Of a DNA stretch of 64,000 nt, positions 31,831 through 44,648 are shown piece by piece; the stretch's first letter is position 1, and every line of letters starts with the position of its first letter. Made by a program: the position numbers and the translations under genes. This DNA is from Mariannaea sp. PMI_226 (taxonomy: Eukaryota; Ascomycota; Sordariomycetes; Hypocreales; Nectriaceae). The notes beneath the pieces were generated by a model. That model made no database searches. It was not told the DNA's origin and saw only the letters and a list, made by a program, of their open reading frames with translations. The stretch spans positions 496,001 to 560,000 of the forward strand of contig JANFOG010000016.1 in assembly GCA_024336345.1 (NCBI GenBank), written 5' to 3'.

Positions 31831-34006
31831 CGTGAATGAGCAGAGAAGTAATAACTTCTTTTCCACATTTATCCTTGCAGCCAGAATGGAGTAGTAAGGG
31901 GAAAGGTTTACTATCATGCTGTGATATATTGGATCATCGCTTGACTAGGATCGCTTTGGCCAGCTTGTTGAACATCTCTGGAGAGTGTCTTCTCCTCTCA
32001 TACTGGACTCAGATTACTACTCTAATGGTAATCACCTGGTGTGTAGGTAGTCTACTTACGTAAAATCTACCAACCCAATACTGGGCACCTGTACAATCAC
32101 ATATTATCATGAAGTCTTATTTGATCCTAGTTATATACAAGCGAAGTCCATCTCTCAAATCACTTCCAGCCCCTTTCAACGCCTGACGTTGCTACCCCGG
32201 CACGCCACCGACTCGGTGTCGGGGCGCCGGACAAGAGTGAGAGGCCCGCGCCGTTTGCTCCGGGGCGAGACAAGACACTCACCGTCTTCGGTGTATGGGG
32301 AATATGTAGCCCTCCTTGCCTCCTCTTTGAGCAAGAGAATTACACTATTACACGCCACGGCGGCCATCCATGTTTCGTGGCTTTTGTCATGTGCTCCGTC
32401 TTGTGATTCCTCGAGACATCCACCAGCCCGATTGTGATTGATAATATTGCAACTACGTACTTATGACGGGGTACTTTATACAGAATGTACTACCTACAGG
32501 CGCTTGATATTCTGGTACACTTCCACCAACCCAACAGAAGATGATCAAACAGTATGCTTGACTCGTAACGTGCATGGATCACATTTGAAAGGGATCCAAT
32601 CAGGTCTCTTTGTCACAGATGATCAGAAGCTCGTTGCAAGGAATTCTGGACCGTCCGGGCGTCCATCAAAAATACACACAGACGCCATCTTTCAACCCCC
32701 TCTCTTGTCTTCCCGGCAGTGGACATTCACAGCAGAGACACAAAGGCCAAGCACAGGGCAAGAAAACTGCTCGGGTTGCTCGTATGCAGTAGGATTGGAA
32801 AGCGCTTGATAACGGCATAGTAAGGTAAAGCATGGCGCGGGGCTTGAGTGGGGGAAGTGCACTCACACACACACATACATCCCACTCTCGTGATGACGCA
32901 CGAGACCTAGGTCTCTGTCTTGTTATGTCTTTCTATTGTCAAACTCTTGTCGCCCCTTCTCACTTTCACGCTCTCTTTCTTGCGCATCGTTTGGTTCACT
33001 TTTTAACCCCCCACCTCTACACCGATATCACTTGCATCCAACTGTTGCAACTGCTGCTCCAATACCTATGCCACGAGGAGGAGAAGGGGTGGGAGGGGAG
33101 GACAGCAGATAGGCTAGGTAGCATTCACACAATCAACGATGTTGTAGGTGAAAAAGACGCTTGGCGGTGAATGAGAGAGGAGACGGAGCAGTTGAGTTAA
33201 TTGGCCATGTGTGATGTTGCCCAGAGTTGCAGTCAAGGAGAAGGTCACATTTTTGGTAATAGGCCGGCGGCGGCGTGCGGCGCGCGGCCATCCATCAGCC
33301 CGGGACTGGAAGTGCTAAACGGATGTGAAATGTAACATCAGCCCCGTGATGTCGAGTCTAGAAGCCCTGGTGATGTAACGGCCTTTTCAGCCCTCTCAAT
33401 TTATTTCCATCTTCCGCTACACTTTCACCTGTCAAGTTACCAGACGATGCGGAGTAACCTATTTTGTGTTTTTCAAACATGCCCATCGGAGTGCCAACCA
33501 ACACGGCGGGATTCCACACCGCTTTCTCCCTCTTCTCCAAGGACCTCGCCGTCCGCCTCCGCCTCTCTGTCAGCCAAACCCGTAAGGCCTCACCGGAGCA
33601 AAAGTCGTTGGTTGTAACGGTCGCCTTGAAACTGACGACGGCAAAGGAGGTAGTACCAGTAAATAATTTCCTTGAATAATCGGAGAAGGGGGGTCCCGCA
33701 CGCCGATTGTGCATGCTTGTCGATCCTTCGTCTGCTCCTCTTCCCTCTGCCCCCCCCGCCCAGTCCGGGGTAGTATGGTATTTCACTGCAGTTATGCCGG
33801 ATTCCGCACACTGAACGGCAAATAAAAATTCAAGAATTATACGTAAAAACGGCATACGGCCGAAAGTGACGGCGGTAGTCAAGCTACGATGTATCCGTAA
33901 GGGTCTCGCACTCTTCGGTCAACGCCCGAAGCACATAATGTACCCTCCCTCTTCTTTCAGCCCACCGAGCGAACAAAAAAAGCGTTGAGGCACACTCCAT
34001 ACATCC

Positions 34007-34024
34007 GTACAGATTAATCTGTAC
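34007..34024. repeat. 18-base perfect palindrome
   Basis: GTACAGATT followed by its exact reverse complement AATCTGTAC. It stands alone in non-coding sequence. It may be a binding site for a dimeric protein or chance. Confidence 0.9.
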
Positions 34025-36456
34025 AGGAGAGGCGTTTTCTGCTACGTGGTACATATACGTACATAACGTATTTACCGGGCCATCGGTGCCGGTGCCTGAA
34101 TGAGTTTTGGAGAGCCATCATGCCAGAATCCTCGTCTCGTGATGCTATCTATAGCCTTAATGTTTCTTTTTTTCCTTTTCCCCCGCTGCTAGCTTACCGT
34201 TCCATTGTTTTTTTTTTTTGTTTTATTCTGGCTTGATGCTCAGGTGATGGAGGCTGCCTTGTCGGAAGGGGATCTGGGTCGAATGATTCCGAGCAACGAA
34301 CCCATGCCCAGGAGGCGATGGGAGGGAGGGAGGGGAGGGGGGAAAAGGGAAGAGGTTCAATGGATCTACCCCGAACTCCTGGGGTAGCGAGGTGAGTTGG
34401 TGAGCTGTATAGTACTACAATGTACTGCAGTGTAATCTGTAAGTACGGTACAAATCAAATCACACCTCCGGTCCAGCACAGGTACATATCATGCAAGAGC
34501 TGAGGTTCAGCCAGCCAAGAAACGGCCAATGTGCCAAACTCGTCTCGCGGGTCAACACAGATCACCTCAGGTTGGGCCAACGACACACAACTCAATATGA
34601 TAGTCGCTGTGAGTTTCCAACTTAGACCTCGCAAAGTACCCTTTCCTTTTCGCCACTTTGGGCAGAATCATATAAAATATAGCACACCGTTGGAAGTGCA
34701 CCTGTATCGTAATTATTTCGTTGCCCTCCCCCCCCCCCATTGTCCGTGTGCCGCTTGTGGATGTTTCTTTCATCAACGGCAACTCGTACATCCGTAAGGA
34801 ATCAGGAAACGCAAGACCGTGCAGCCCCTGTCCATGATCCATGACTTCGAAGCCTTGGATTAGGCGCTCCCCTTTCATGGGGATCGCAGACCCTGAGCAT
34901 GCTACCGTAGATGCCAACAATGTCCCTTCCCTCTCCCCTCCCCCCCCGGCATCCTCAAACGCACGCCGCTGAGACAACCGAGAGACAAGCATTAGTCTAA
35001 CAATCCAACCATCCAACGGTTGAGTGTGTGTGGCCTTCGTGGGGGGCTAGCTTGGTGCGGCCGAGGTTGTTACTACGTAGTGTATATCTAGTACCTGAAC
35101 TGTATTACTTACTCCGATCGGTTTCGCAAACACCTGTAATAAGGGCCAAAAGGGAACCCAATGCCAAAGTTACTTTGCTCCGTTACCAGTGGTTCCTCGA
35201 TGCCTTTTTACAACTAACAGCAAAAAAACTTGGCTCACCGCATCTTGTTGCCCACCAAAGTACCGGCCCGGTTAAGGATTTCTTGTAGATCATCCCCCGG
35301 CCCGGGCGCGCGGGAGATCTGCTTGGGATTCGCCAATCCTCTCTTGCTTCCCCCCCTGGGCCTTGCTTTCTCTTTCAGTACGGCTCGCTAATTTAATTGA
35401 GACTGCTTCTTCGCATTTCAGCTCTGGCAGCTTTCGAGTCAGCTTCTACCCTCCTCGATGGGGCCCCCCTCGACATCATACAGGGAAAATGGAAAAGGCT
35501 AAGGAGAAGTGGCGCAGAACTTGGGCGCTGGGCTGCTGGCCCTCCCATAGCGTCTACGCTAGAATTTATTACTCCGTTCGAGGGATGGCTTTGTGTCATT
35601 TGACGAGTTACTCAAGGCTGATAGATTTGATGGTGGGGGAGCTAGCTAATTAAGCGCCCTGTTTCGGTGTTTGAAGCCATCTATTTGAGATATGTCCAAG
35701 ATGCTAGGCAACGACTAGACTCCCAATCGTCTGGTGTTGGGATCTACATACTTAGTACAGTAGTCGGTACTGCTCCATAGTCAACTCACCGAGGAGTACA
35801 GACTACAGAGTAATTACTAGTCTTTAGGTCTTCTGGATACGAGCTTGACTATGCACTCACTTCTTAGGCCACGAGGAGGTGGACTAACCATGGACAGATC
35901 TGTCTGCAGCACGATCGAGACCATCGGTGTGGTAGCGCAGGCATTTGCCCGTGTTCGAGGGATCGCCAGGGTCTTCCTTTTTTTTTTTCCCCTTCCCTCT
36001 CCCTCCTTTCTCTTGGTGAACACCCCCCCAGGCAATAAGATGCCATGACATGGCATGACATGATGCCTGTCAGTTGTTCAGGTCCTTCTGTTCATACCAG
36101 GGGAGAGAGTGTGACGAAAGAGAAAGCAAAAAAAAGATAATACGCCCGCACGCGCGCGCAAAAATTGGCTTCCACGGAGTTGTTGATTCCAGCCAGAGGT
36201 ACTTGTGCGTACTCCGTGGTAGGGAGGAATTCGGCCGAGAGCTGAGGCCAGGATGAAGCACAGTCCCAAAACTGGCATCCTTGAAGGTCCGGCGAATTCC
36301 GCCTAATTTACCACATAGGTAGTCAAAACGCAATCTGCAGAACCGGTATTTTTAAAGTACTTTCTGTACTACCTAGCACTGTTTCTAATTGACTTACTCG
36401 TGGGATGCCATGCTGTGTACCTGCTGTAGATTCACCTAGGTCCATTAAGGTAGGTC

Positions 36457-36771
36457 TTAGAGGAGCGGGCTGGCCTCAACAGCAATGACGTCGTTTTTCT
36501 TCCTTGAGCCACCGCTCTCTCGCTCTCCACAAACCCGAGAGTAGACCTTCAGCGGACCTGACTGGAGTCTGCTCGCCCAGTCACAGAGCTGGACAAGCAG
36601 ACGGGTATCAGTCACGGTCCGCACCTTGACGTGGGCGCCGGTGAACTCAATCCCCGCGACTGAAGCGTGTGCCCTCCCTCTCTCCCCTCCTCCACCTGAG
36701 CCACACCACCATCTCAGGGCGCTGGCGGTGAGAGTTACAGCCTCTTGTGCCAGTTCACCACTAGATGACAT
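36457..36771 (-). CDS. weak candidate hypothetical protein, 104 residues
   Basis: An ATG at 36771 opens 104 codons with a GC-rich third position that is unlike the A/T-richer surroundings. The product (MSSSGELAQEAVTLTASALR at the start, a GGGG run near residue 27, then IEFTGAHVKVRTVTDTRLLV) has an alternating beta-like stretch and a charged end. There is no recognised domain, no signal peptide and no neighbour on this strand. It could be a lineage-specific gene, a remnant of a larger gene or a chance frame in a GC-rich patch. Confidence 0.25.
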   Translation of the reverse strand: MSSSGELAQEAVTLTASALRWWCGSGGGGERGRAHASVAGIEFTGAHVKVRTVTDTRLLVQLCDWASRLQSGPLKVYSRVCGERESGGSRKKNDVIAVEASPLL

Positions 36772-37852
36772 CTAGAACAATGCTTCACATCAAGATTTTA
36801 TCGGGCCTTTATCGGGCCTTGTTACCGCCGTTATACCTACACTACCCGACAGTCGTGGTGGTGTCTCGTTCGCTTCAGGTGATTTTGTTAGTTGTCAGGT
36901 GTTCGCGAAAGGGAGCTTGTAACCGAACGCTTCCCATTGCAAGCGTACCTTGCTTAGCAAATAGATCCTTGACTCTGTACGTTCATCGCCAAGTATCCCA
37001 ACGGTAGTAACGGCAGTTGGTTACAAGGGGATCTCCTAATGCCTTACATAGTACACCAATGGTTCGATTAGATATGGAGATGAGTTACGTAGTAGGCCCA
37101 AAAGTACTGTTACGATATTGCACATCAACCCCTCCAAGATCAACACGAATCAACACCTCTGCTATATTAGTACAGGAAGTACTATGTAGGCAATGAACCA
37201 CGTATCTCTCGGCGGATTTTGATTTTCAACCCGAACCAACATAGTAACCGACATACATTATGCAGCAAAATAAAGCGCCCCTTCTCGCTTCGAAAATCTG
37301 TCAGGCGTTCGCCTTGATTGGGTGCTTCTATTCCAAAAGCGTGCCAAAGTACCGTTTTTTCATCTCGCGACCAAGGGTGCGCCACCGACCTAGGCCAACT
37401 GAAGGCGAGGCACGAAGCGAAGGGTGAGGGGTTTGCGCCATTTGAGAGATCGCGCAAACGAACAAGTTGCCACGCGTTCTGTAGATCCATAGCAAATGTC
37501 ATTGGCTGATCAAGGTTTCCTCAACACTTTCGAGAGAGCTGTATTTTATGCGCAAGATTTTCATTGTTTGACTAAACTCGCCGAAGAAAGGTCGGTAACG
37601 GTGTAATGTAAGTAGTGGCGTTTTGGTTCAGCGTTCTGTCATTTCTCGCGTATTGGGGGGAGGGGGGAAACATCAATCTTTTTCCTGCAATCAGATTGTT
37701 AGGTTAACCGACTTCCACTATTGTCAAGTTGAAAGAATGATCAGCTTCTCCGCAGATTCAACTCCGCATGTCGGAGACTTACTTGACTACATGCTAGGGA
37801 CTACGTACGTAACTCGGCCTGAATCCAATCCGTGTGGCGAGCCAATGCATGA

Positions 37853-37876
37853 CCATCTACATCTACATCTACATCT
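37853..37876. repeat. CATCTA hexanucleotide repeat
   Basis: About four consecutive CATCTA units in non-coding DNA. Confidence 0.9.
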
Positions 37877-38276
37877 GTACCATGGTAGTCCTTAGAGCAC
37901 ACCATGCAGTAGTAGCTCTATCATGCAGACTGCAAATCAGCCACAATTTGACAAGAAAGTATGCTTTGCGGTGTTATGGTGAGACTTGCTAAGTCAGGCA
38001 ACCTGAATGATTTGCAGATACATTTGTCCAACTACTATTGGCTGTGGGTTCTTGGACTGGGTCAAGTTGCATTCATGTCCACCGCAGTTATCAATCATTA
38101 TCTATCGTCTTCGACTATTACAGGGTACTTGTGAGGCGGTAGCAAGAAGTGACTATTACTGGTTACTCCGTAAGGACGTTCTAAGATGTGGTTCTCAGGT
38201 AATGAGACAACCAGGTTCTCCAGGATTAACTGCAGGTCGGCCTCTTCCGACGAATGGTCATGGCATGCGGGGAGAA

Positions 38277-38295
38277 GGGGGGGGGGGGGGGGGGG
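38277..38295. repeat. G19 homopolymer
   Basis: Nineteen consecutive G on the + strand, preceded by GGGGAGAA. Such a run can form a G-quadruplex, and it is also where sequencing length errors are common. Confidence 0.9.
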
Positions 38296-41200
38296 CCAAG
38301 GGGTTTGCCACTCCCGAGATGAACCTCTCAACAGCGTTGTCCTACTAGTTAATCAACAAAACGCCATAATATTGCCCCAGATGTCTCTGTGCCTTTTCCT
38401 TGATCCTGGAGGTCTCGGGTCCATATCTTATTTTAACTTTCAAGGCCCCCCCTTCCCCCCTACAGGAAGCTGAATAGACCTGTGGCGGGCCGTTGTGAAT
38501 GGCAGACTGAAGTTCTCGATTCCACTTCCGAGTGACGCCAGACAGGGACAGCCATGTTCATGATTGAAAGTGAAGGCAACGGCCCACAAGAAATAGGCAA
38601 ACCCCCTTGTCATAACGAAGCTCAGGGGTTTGTAATTGGTCAGGCCGTGACCCCCGCGCCATCTGCAAAAGCAAAAATCCAATAAAGATGTTGGTCGCAT
38701 GGGGCATCTCTTGACCTGGGCCACTCCCTCCTGAGAGAAACCGTCTCGGGTTTATGAGCGCCATTCCTCAGAGAGTAATCTGCGTGACTACTTTGATATG
38801 AGAGAGAAGGTTCCTTTTCCCATTTTTCTTGTGGCTGGCAAACAAGCGTGTAACTGACGTGAGACTACTCCTGACTTACAGAGTTACATGCCATGGAATA
38901 GTACTTCTCAGGTCACCAATTGAAGCTAATCCTTGCCATTTAGCGTGGGGGACAGCATTTGACATCTCAAGTAATCCGTACCGAGTGGGATTAGAGGCAC
39001 CATGCTCTGTGCGAAGGTGTTCTCACCAACCCCGGGAGCGCGTTACTTGCTCCCTTGGGCCTGGTACAGTATTTCGAAGGTGATTGCACCAGAAATCGCC
39101 GGAGTGGTTTGATGAGTTTGCAACCAGCTGGGCATGGTAGGTGAGTGTAACGGTACCGGTGCTCTGTAGGTCGCTGCCACCTATAACGAAGCTGCCCTGG
39201 GTCTTATAATCCAGTTCGTGCCATCCATCGTGGGAAAGTACTTTATACCTGTGCCGTGTTCTGTCTTGTCCCGTCAACAACGCTTACTATTAGTGGCCGA
39301 TGCCAGCTTAAGGTCTGTGAGGAGACGCCGGGCTATGGACGTTGAGACTGTGTGTCCTCCGTGCAGTCCACATGGCTTAGCCGGAATGGTTGACGGGTGG
39401 CGTCGCAAAAAGCAAATAAAAGAAAGCAAACAAAGGAAGAAAGCTATTCAGGAGAACCCACCAACGCCCGTTCGCTGGAAAAAGCAATGAGTGTGTTTTT
39501 GTCGCAGGCTAGAGGCCAAAGGGTAAGGAACAATAGGCCACGGCCAATCAGGTCAGGCCTGGCGAAGCATTTGAACTGGTTGTTGATCATGGGTGGTGGC
39601 GAGCGAGGGTGTCTGGTTCACGAGCGGCAGGTCTAGCGATATTAGAGCGATGATGGCCGATGCTGGTGAAAAGTAGATGCGTGCTAAGGAGATGTTGCAG
39701 TAGTGGGATGCAGCTGGGGGCTGGATTATGGATGGGGGTTCCTGGGCATGAGTGAGGATACTTGGAGATAGTTGCATACCTACATAGCACTATGGAGGTA
39801 GTAGAAGGGGGGGGAAAGGGGGTGGAGGAAACAAACTCAGAGGAGCAGTCTACATTGAAATACAGATACGCTGGATGCTGTCACTTATGAAGCGGGTATG
39901 GAGATAGTTGGCGATGGTGAGGTGAGAGCCCGTAAGGTGAGAGCCCTGCCGGTGTAATCAACATTGGTGATGAATGATGGAAACATACACAGTAGGTCAA
40001 GGGACGGTGTAATAAGATCTGCGACAGAACAGATATAGGTAGGGTAGGTACTCCATAGATTATCATTAGCCTTGAGCCATTTGCGAGTTCGTGTGCGTCG
40101 GCGTAATAATTAGTGAATTAATTAATGAGCTCTGTGGTATACCGGCGTTTGGTTCGAGATGGTACAATAGTACGGATCCAGTACCTTGCTGGAGGGCTGG
40201 AGGTATGGGTGCTAGTTACTATTGTAGGTACATCTGTATAGGTATTTGGGCTGGAAGCTTGGAAGGAAGCCCCAATCGGAGATAAGTACGGAGTACGAAG
40301 AGCCCTAATGTAAGTTGCGATGCGAGAACGAGCGAGGCCCGGACCGCACCGTGGCAGAATATCCCTGTTCGCACAGTGACACGCGGTGGTTATGCGAGGA
40401 TCAGGAGGGAAGGTGTGCACTGTACTCTCCTGTACTCTGTCTGTACTCAATCCCTTCAAGGGCCAGATCAAAGTCAACCAACTCCCTCCGCATGCTGTAT
40501 CTTCATCCAAATACTCCATTACGATATCCAGCTCAGCAACGCAACAGTGACTACCTGACTTCAATACGTCGCTGGTCGATGTAAGAAATCATCTTTGAAG
40601 TAGACACTGCTATGTATATACCGAGCACCTACAGTCTGTAAGCTACGAATTACCTAGATGGACAATAAAGAATCCATTCTGATGCTACCCTGCTGATCCA
40701 GCATGGCCTATTGGGCAGCATCTAACATCAGCCCATTTTACCTGTTTTCCGCCCTCCCCCTCGGCTTTACTGTACAACCGTGCTCCCGAACACAGAGGGG
40801 CAAGCAGACAATGGTAATGTCGATCTCCTCAGCAAAGAAGACCTCGTCTGGATTGTCCACAGGCTGGGAGCAATTCTTCCCGTCTCCGAATGGGGGGGCT
40901 CTCAGACATGCAACACTCTAATCGGGCGAGCCATGCACTCGGGCTTTGAGAGAGCACGCATATTGTGAGGACCAGTCAAAGTCAGGCCCCATTACTGACT
41001 ATATTCCTGATCAACCAAACAGATCTCATTTGCAACTTCACTACGTGGCCATTGGTGAGGCTAAAATGATAGATCAAAATCGGCAACTATTCACAGCTCC
41101 ATGGGGGGCCGAGCCCCAACTGCAAACACAGCCCATGATATCATTCTACAGTGCTCTGTGTCCATATTCAGGCAAATGATACGCCGGCCATGGCAAGCCC

Positions 41201-42264
41201 CGAGACTGTGCGAAAGTGCTGGTGGGCTTTCCCTTTTGTCGTGCGACTTCAAGCAGGAGATCAACACATGGTCGAACCACGAAGATGCTCTAGTCTCCAC
41301 AGCTCCTCGTTGGTGGGTATAACCATTCGGAATCTCTGCCACACCTCGCCTCTTTAAACCTCAAGCTGCAAGGCTCAACTCACTGCTGGCTGTCAAATCT
41401 CGTCCTAGAGGTGCCCACTCCTCTAGCTCTCACATATCACAATCCCACGCATCGCATTTGGTGGCCTAGTATCGGTAACTTAGCGCGTTGCCTGGCTGCT
41501 CACCGTCAACCCCAGCCCAGCATAAGCCGACTACACTGACCAACGGCCCACTTAGCTTAGAAGCTGGATTGTGTACCCTGAAAGTATTGGTGGCCCTTGC
41601 AAAGCACCTTCGACGCTAATACTTGGGGGTTTCTCTCTCCCCCCCCCCATGGGTTGAGGTGGAGAAGGGGAGGGCCCCCCCTCTAACCCCTCCCACCCTC
41701 TCAATCGCTGGCAGCCCAGCTCGGTCGGGCTAGGGTTGGACGAGAGGACGGACCATCAAGCTTGAAGGCCTCATGGCCTCGAAGACGGGACCAACGGCAC
41801 ATGGCAGATGGCAGTCTGGCCCCCTGCTTCGCTGGCGGCCCATGACCTTGGTAGTTGGCGTCCTTGGTGCCTCTTGGTAGCCATCCTCAAGCACTCAGAG
41901 GTCGAACTACTGTGTGTACTTTGTGGGGAGTTTGTCTTGAGAGAGATGCCAAAAACGAACTGCTGGATCTGATCACCTAGTCCTCGTACCTTGTCATCTT
42001 GACCTGGCTACCAAATAAGAACTATCCACCCATTGTGCCCCTCTATCTTTCATCTTTCTCCCCTTCCCTTCCCTCTCTTTATTCTGTGTCCGCCCCCCCT
42101 TCAATCTACACTCCTCACCCATTTAAGGTGAAAAACAAGGAACCTCAATCATTCGTTGTTGTGCTAGTGGTCGATGGCTAGCCCGACCTGACGTCCACCG
42201 CCTCCACGCTCCCCGCTCCCCAGATTCGATGCCGGCTCTTACACTCTTGACTTCTTAAGCGCCG

Positions 42265-42271
42265 TATATAA
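42265..42271 (+). promoter_or_regulatory. TATA box of the Zn2Cys6 gene
   Basis: TATATAA lies 113 bases before the ATG at 42384, preceded by a GC-rich flank and a CT-rich stretch at 42040-42120. Spacing fits a normal fungal core promoter with a leader of about 80 bases. Confidence 0.45.
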
Positions 42272-42383
42272 TTGAGGAAACCATTGCTTTCTTCACTTAG
42301 CTGCCGTCCAATTCAAGCCTGAAAAAACATTGTCACTAAGTGTCTGAAAATTGCAACAGACATCTGCCCTTTACATTCGACCT

Positions 42384-44648
42384 ATGATGGATCGACCACT
42401 CGACCTTTCTACAAATGAAGAATACTTGCCGTGGACTGACAGCCAAAGCACAGCCTCCGACGAAGTCATGAATCCCCAGTCACCTACCGCCAATCCCACC
42501 TGGATTGTTGGCTCATCAACAACCCAATTGCAGGCTGGCCAGTTATCTCCTATCAGTGCCGGAACGGATGTAGCCATGGACACACCTCCTGCTCCTGCAA
42601 CAGGCTCGACAGATTCATGGAATACCGGATATGGCGAACGTGATGACGTGGAGATGGACAACAGATGGGAACAAGAGTCTGACGAAATTCTTACCGTTCC
42701 CAAGCTGGAACCCTTCGAGGACGAGTTGAGGTTGTCAGATTTCACAGCCGCTCCAGCGCCCTCTGCATCTTTACCAGCACCTTCAACAGAGCAACCAGCA
42801 ACCCAGGCCAAGCAAAAGAGACCCAGAGGACGACCAAGGAAGCATCCGCTTCCCCCTGCGCCAGGCCAGGGCAAAATCACCAAAGGTCGATCAAAAACAG
42901 GATGTATTACCTGCCGAAAGCGAAAGAAGAAGTGCGACGAAGCCAAACCCCGATGTACGACCCGATCCTCTAAAAAAAAACTTTCATTCCCAGCTTGTTC
43001 CCAAGTTTTTCTAATGGTAGAATTTAGGCATGAACTGTGAGAAGAACGCAGTGGTATGTGAGGGATATCATGAAAAGCAGATCTGGAAGAGTGGCAAGGA
43101 AAGGGCTGAAGAGGGTATGTTAGCCTCAACCTGGCAGAACGGCACGGCCATTTAACCATCGAAACAGAACGCTTGCGCCGCGAGAGCCTCCCAGTCATCA
43201 CCATGCAACCTATATTCCATGGCGTTGAGACAACCGAAGACATGATCTTCTGGAAACATTACATCACGCAATTGAGCAACGTATTAACTGTCGAGAGCGA
43301 GGCCAAAAACGCCTTCAAGGACATCATCTTGCAACTTGCAAATCAGCACCAGGGACTCATGCATTCTATCCTTTCATTGAGCAGCAAGCATATTGACCTG
43401 GACACGCCTTACGGTGCGAAGCTGTTGGCCGAAAATCCCCAGTCAAGCAGACAGCTCATGGAGGAGCGCTCCCAGTACCACCATGATCGAGCCATTGAGC
43501 GACTCTACGGTGATATGAACATACCTCTCGACAAGCATGACCCGGAGTATAACACGGTTTTATACGCAAGATATGGGCAGATGCTATGCTTATTGCTGCA
43601 GACCCGGGCTGAGGGAAACCCTAGAGCTGAGCACCGTGTGCATCTTAAAGGATATCAGAAGCTCATTCGGGAATACCCTCCCGAGGATCCCGCATTCCAT
43701 ACCTTCATCACCGAGTTCTTCCAGTACCACATCTACGCCGACGATCTGTTCTGGCATCCCGGCACAAGGTCTGAACGACTAACATCGACGGAGTGGGCGT
43801 CGTGGCCTATCCATCCGCCTCGACTGATTGGCGTTGCAGATGGCCTCTTTGAATATCTGGTCGAAATCAGCGGTATGCGGAACAAAATTCGAGAGAACAT
43901 GATTCATCGTGTCGATCCTCTTGTCGATTACACCAGCCTCTACCGAGCTGCCGAGATCGATGCTGACCTTCGGGATTGGACCCCTCACTGGCCGGTCGGA
44001 GATAGTCGCGACCGGGTGGCACTTCTCTACAAGCAGATGATCTGGGTGTACCTATTCCGAACCATCTACCCGCCTTCTCCCCCATCAATGCGACGATCAA
44101 CTTTCAGTACGCTCCCCGCCGTTGCTGTGCCGCTCGAACCCCCACGAAGAGCCTCGATGGCTTCCTCCTTTCCAGCTGTCAAGACTCCGATCAACGGCTT
44201 CCATACACCACATAGCAACCCCTCATCCAGGAACCCTTCAAGGACGAGTTCAATGCATGAGCGGGACTGTCGAGCCCCGGGAGAGGCGCCGAGGTCTTCG
44301 TCGCCACCTCCACCAAGCCGTCGCCTCGCCTACCACGATCAGCGCATCACCACCGCTGTCGAGGAGTCCCTGGATATCTTGGAAACTTTCAAGCCATCAG
44401 ATCCAACCCAAACTCTTCTTCTGATCCCATGCCTGCTTATTGGAACTGCTTGTTTCGAAGTTAGCCAACGTGAGCGAATCCGCACCGCCATCAAGGCGGT
44501 CCGAGGCTACACCGGCCTCCGCAATTGCGACCGCGTTTCCGAGGTTCTCGAGGCTGTTTGGGACAAAATGGAGGATGGTGAATGGCAGGCCGTCTGGGAT
44601 TGGCAAAGCTTGGCCCGACGCATGGGCCTCGACTTCATGTGCGCATGA
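42384..44648 (+). CDS. Zn2Cys6 transcription factor with AT-hook
   Basis: Three exons, 42384-42954, 43028-43114 and 43168-44648 (introns 73 and 53 bases; donors GTACGA and GTATGT) give 713 codons (712 residues). An acidic, Pro/Thr-rich N-terminus is followed by an AT-hook (KRPRGRPRKHP, about 145-156) and the binuclear cluster with Cys174, 177, 184, 191, 194 and 201 (GCITCRKRKKKC, then MNCEKNAVVCEGY). Intron 1 splits the codon of Cys191, so splicing is needed to complete the zinc cluster. After a basic linker, residues about 240-700 are helical and look like the fungal transcription-factor regulatory domain (DMIFWKHYITQL, HSILSLSSKHI), with a Ser/Pro-rich insert at about 530-610. Members of this class bind CGG-containing sites and usually control metabolism, transport or secondary pathways; the target cannot be told from the sequence. 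No biosynthetic cluster is adjacent. Confidence 0.93.

Larger units (their letters stand above)
31831..42383. other. 10.5 kb gene-poor block
   Basis: Apart from one weak candidate frame (36457-36771), no gene is supported. The block holds a GC-rich segment with a short CACCGAGTCGGTG hairpin (minus strand) near 32207, an 18-base perfect palindrome (34007-34024), a CATCTA array (37853-37876), a G19 run (38277-38295), three spaced CTGTACTC copies (40430-40448), and scattered ACTCCGT/ACGGAGT and CCTAGGT motifs. The last 400 bases are the CT-rich promoter of the transcription factor. No transposon genes or long terminal repeats were recognised. Confidence 0.5.

Noticed and set aside
32203..32222. 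A hairpin that, on the minus strand, contains CACCGAGTCGGTG, like the last stem of Cas9 guide RNA
   Set aside because: Only the 13-base self-complementary part matches. No repeat, anti-repeat, spacer array or Cas gene is present, and the genome is fungal. Chance palindrome in a GC-rich patch.
33358..33882. 174-codon minus-strand frame with a hydrophobic start
   Set aside because: It opens at TTG, the ATG at 33855 gives a weak signal-like segment, and codon use and composition are irregular with no recognised motif.
42371..43243. 290-codon minus-strand frame
   Set aside because: It is the antisense shadow of the Zn2Cys6 gene, whose exons, introns and zinc cluster fit perfectly on the + strand.
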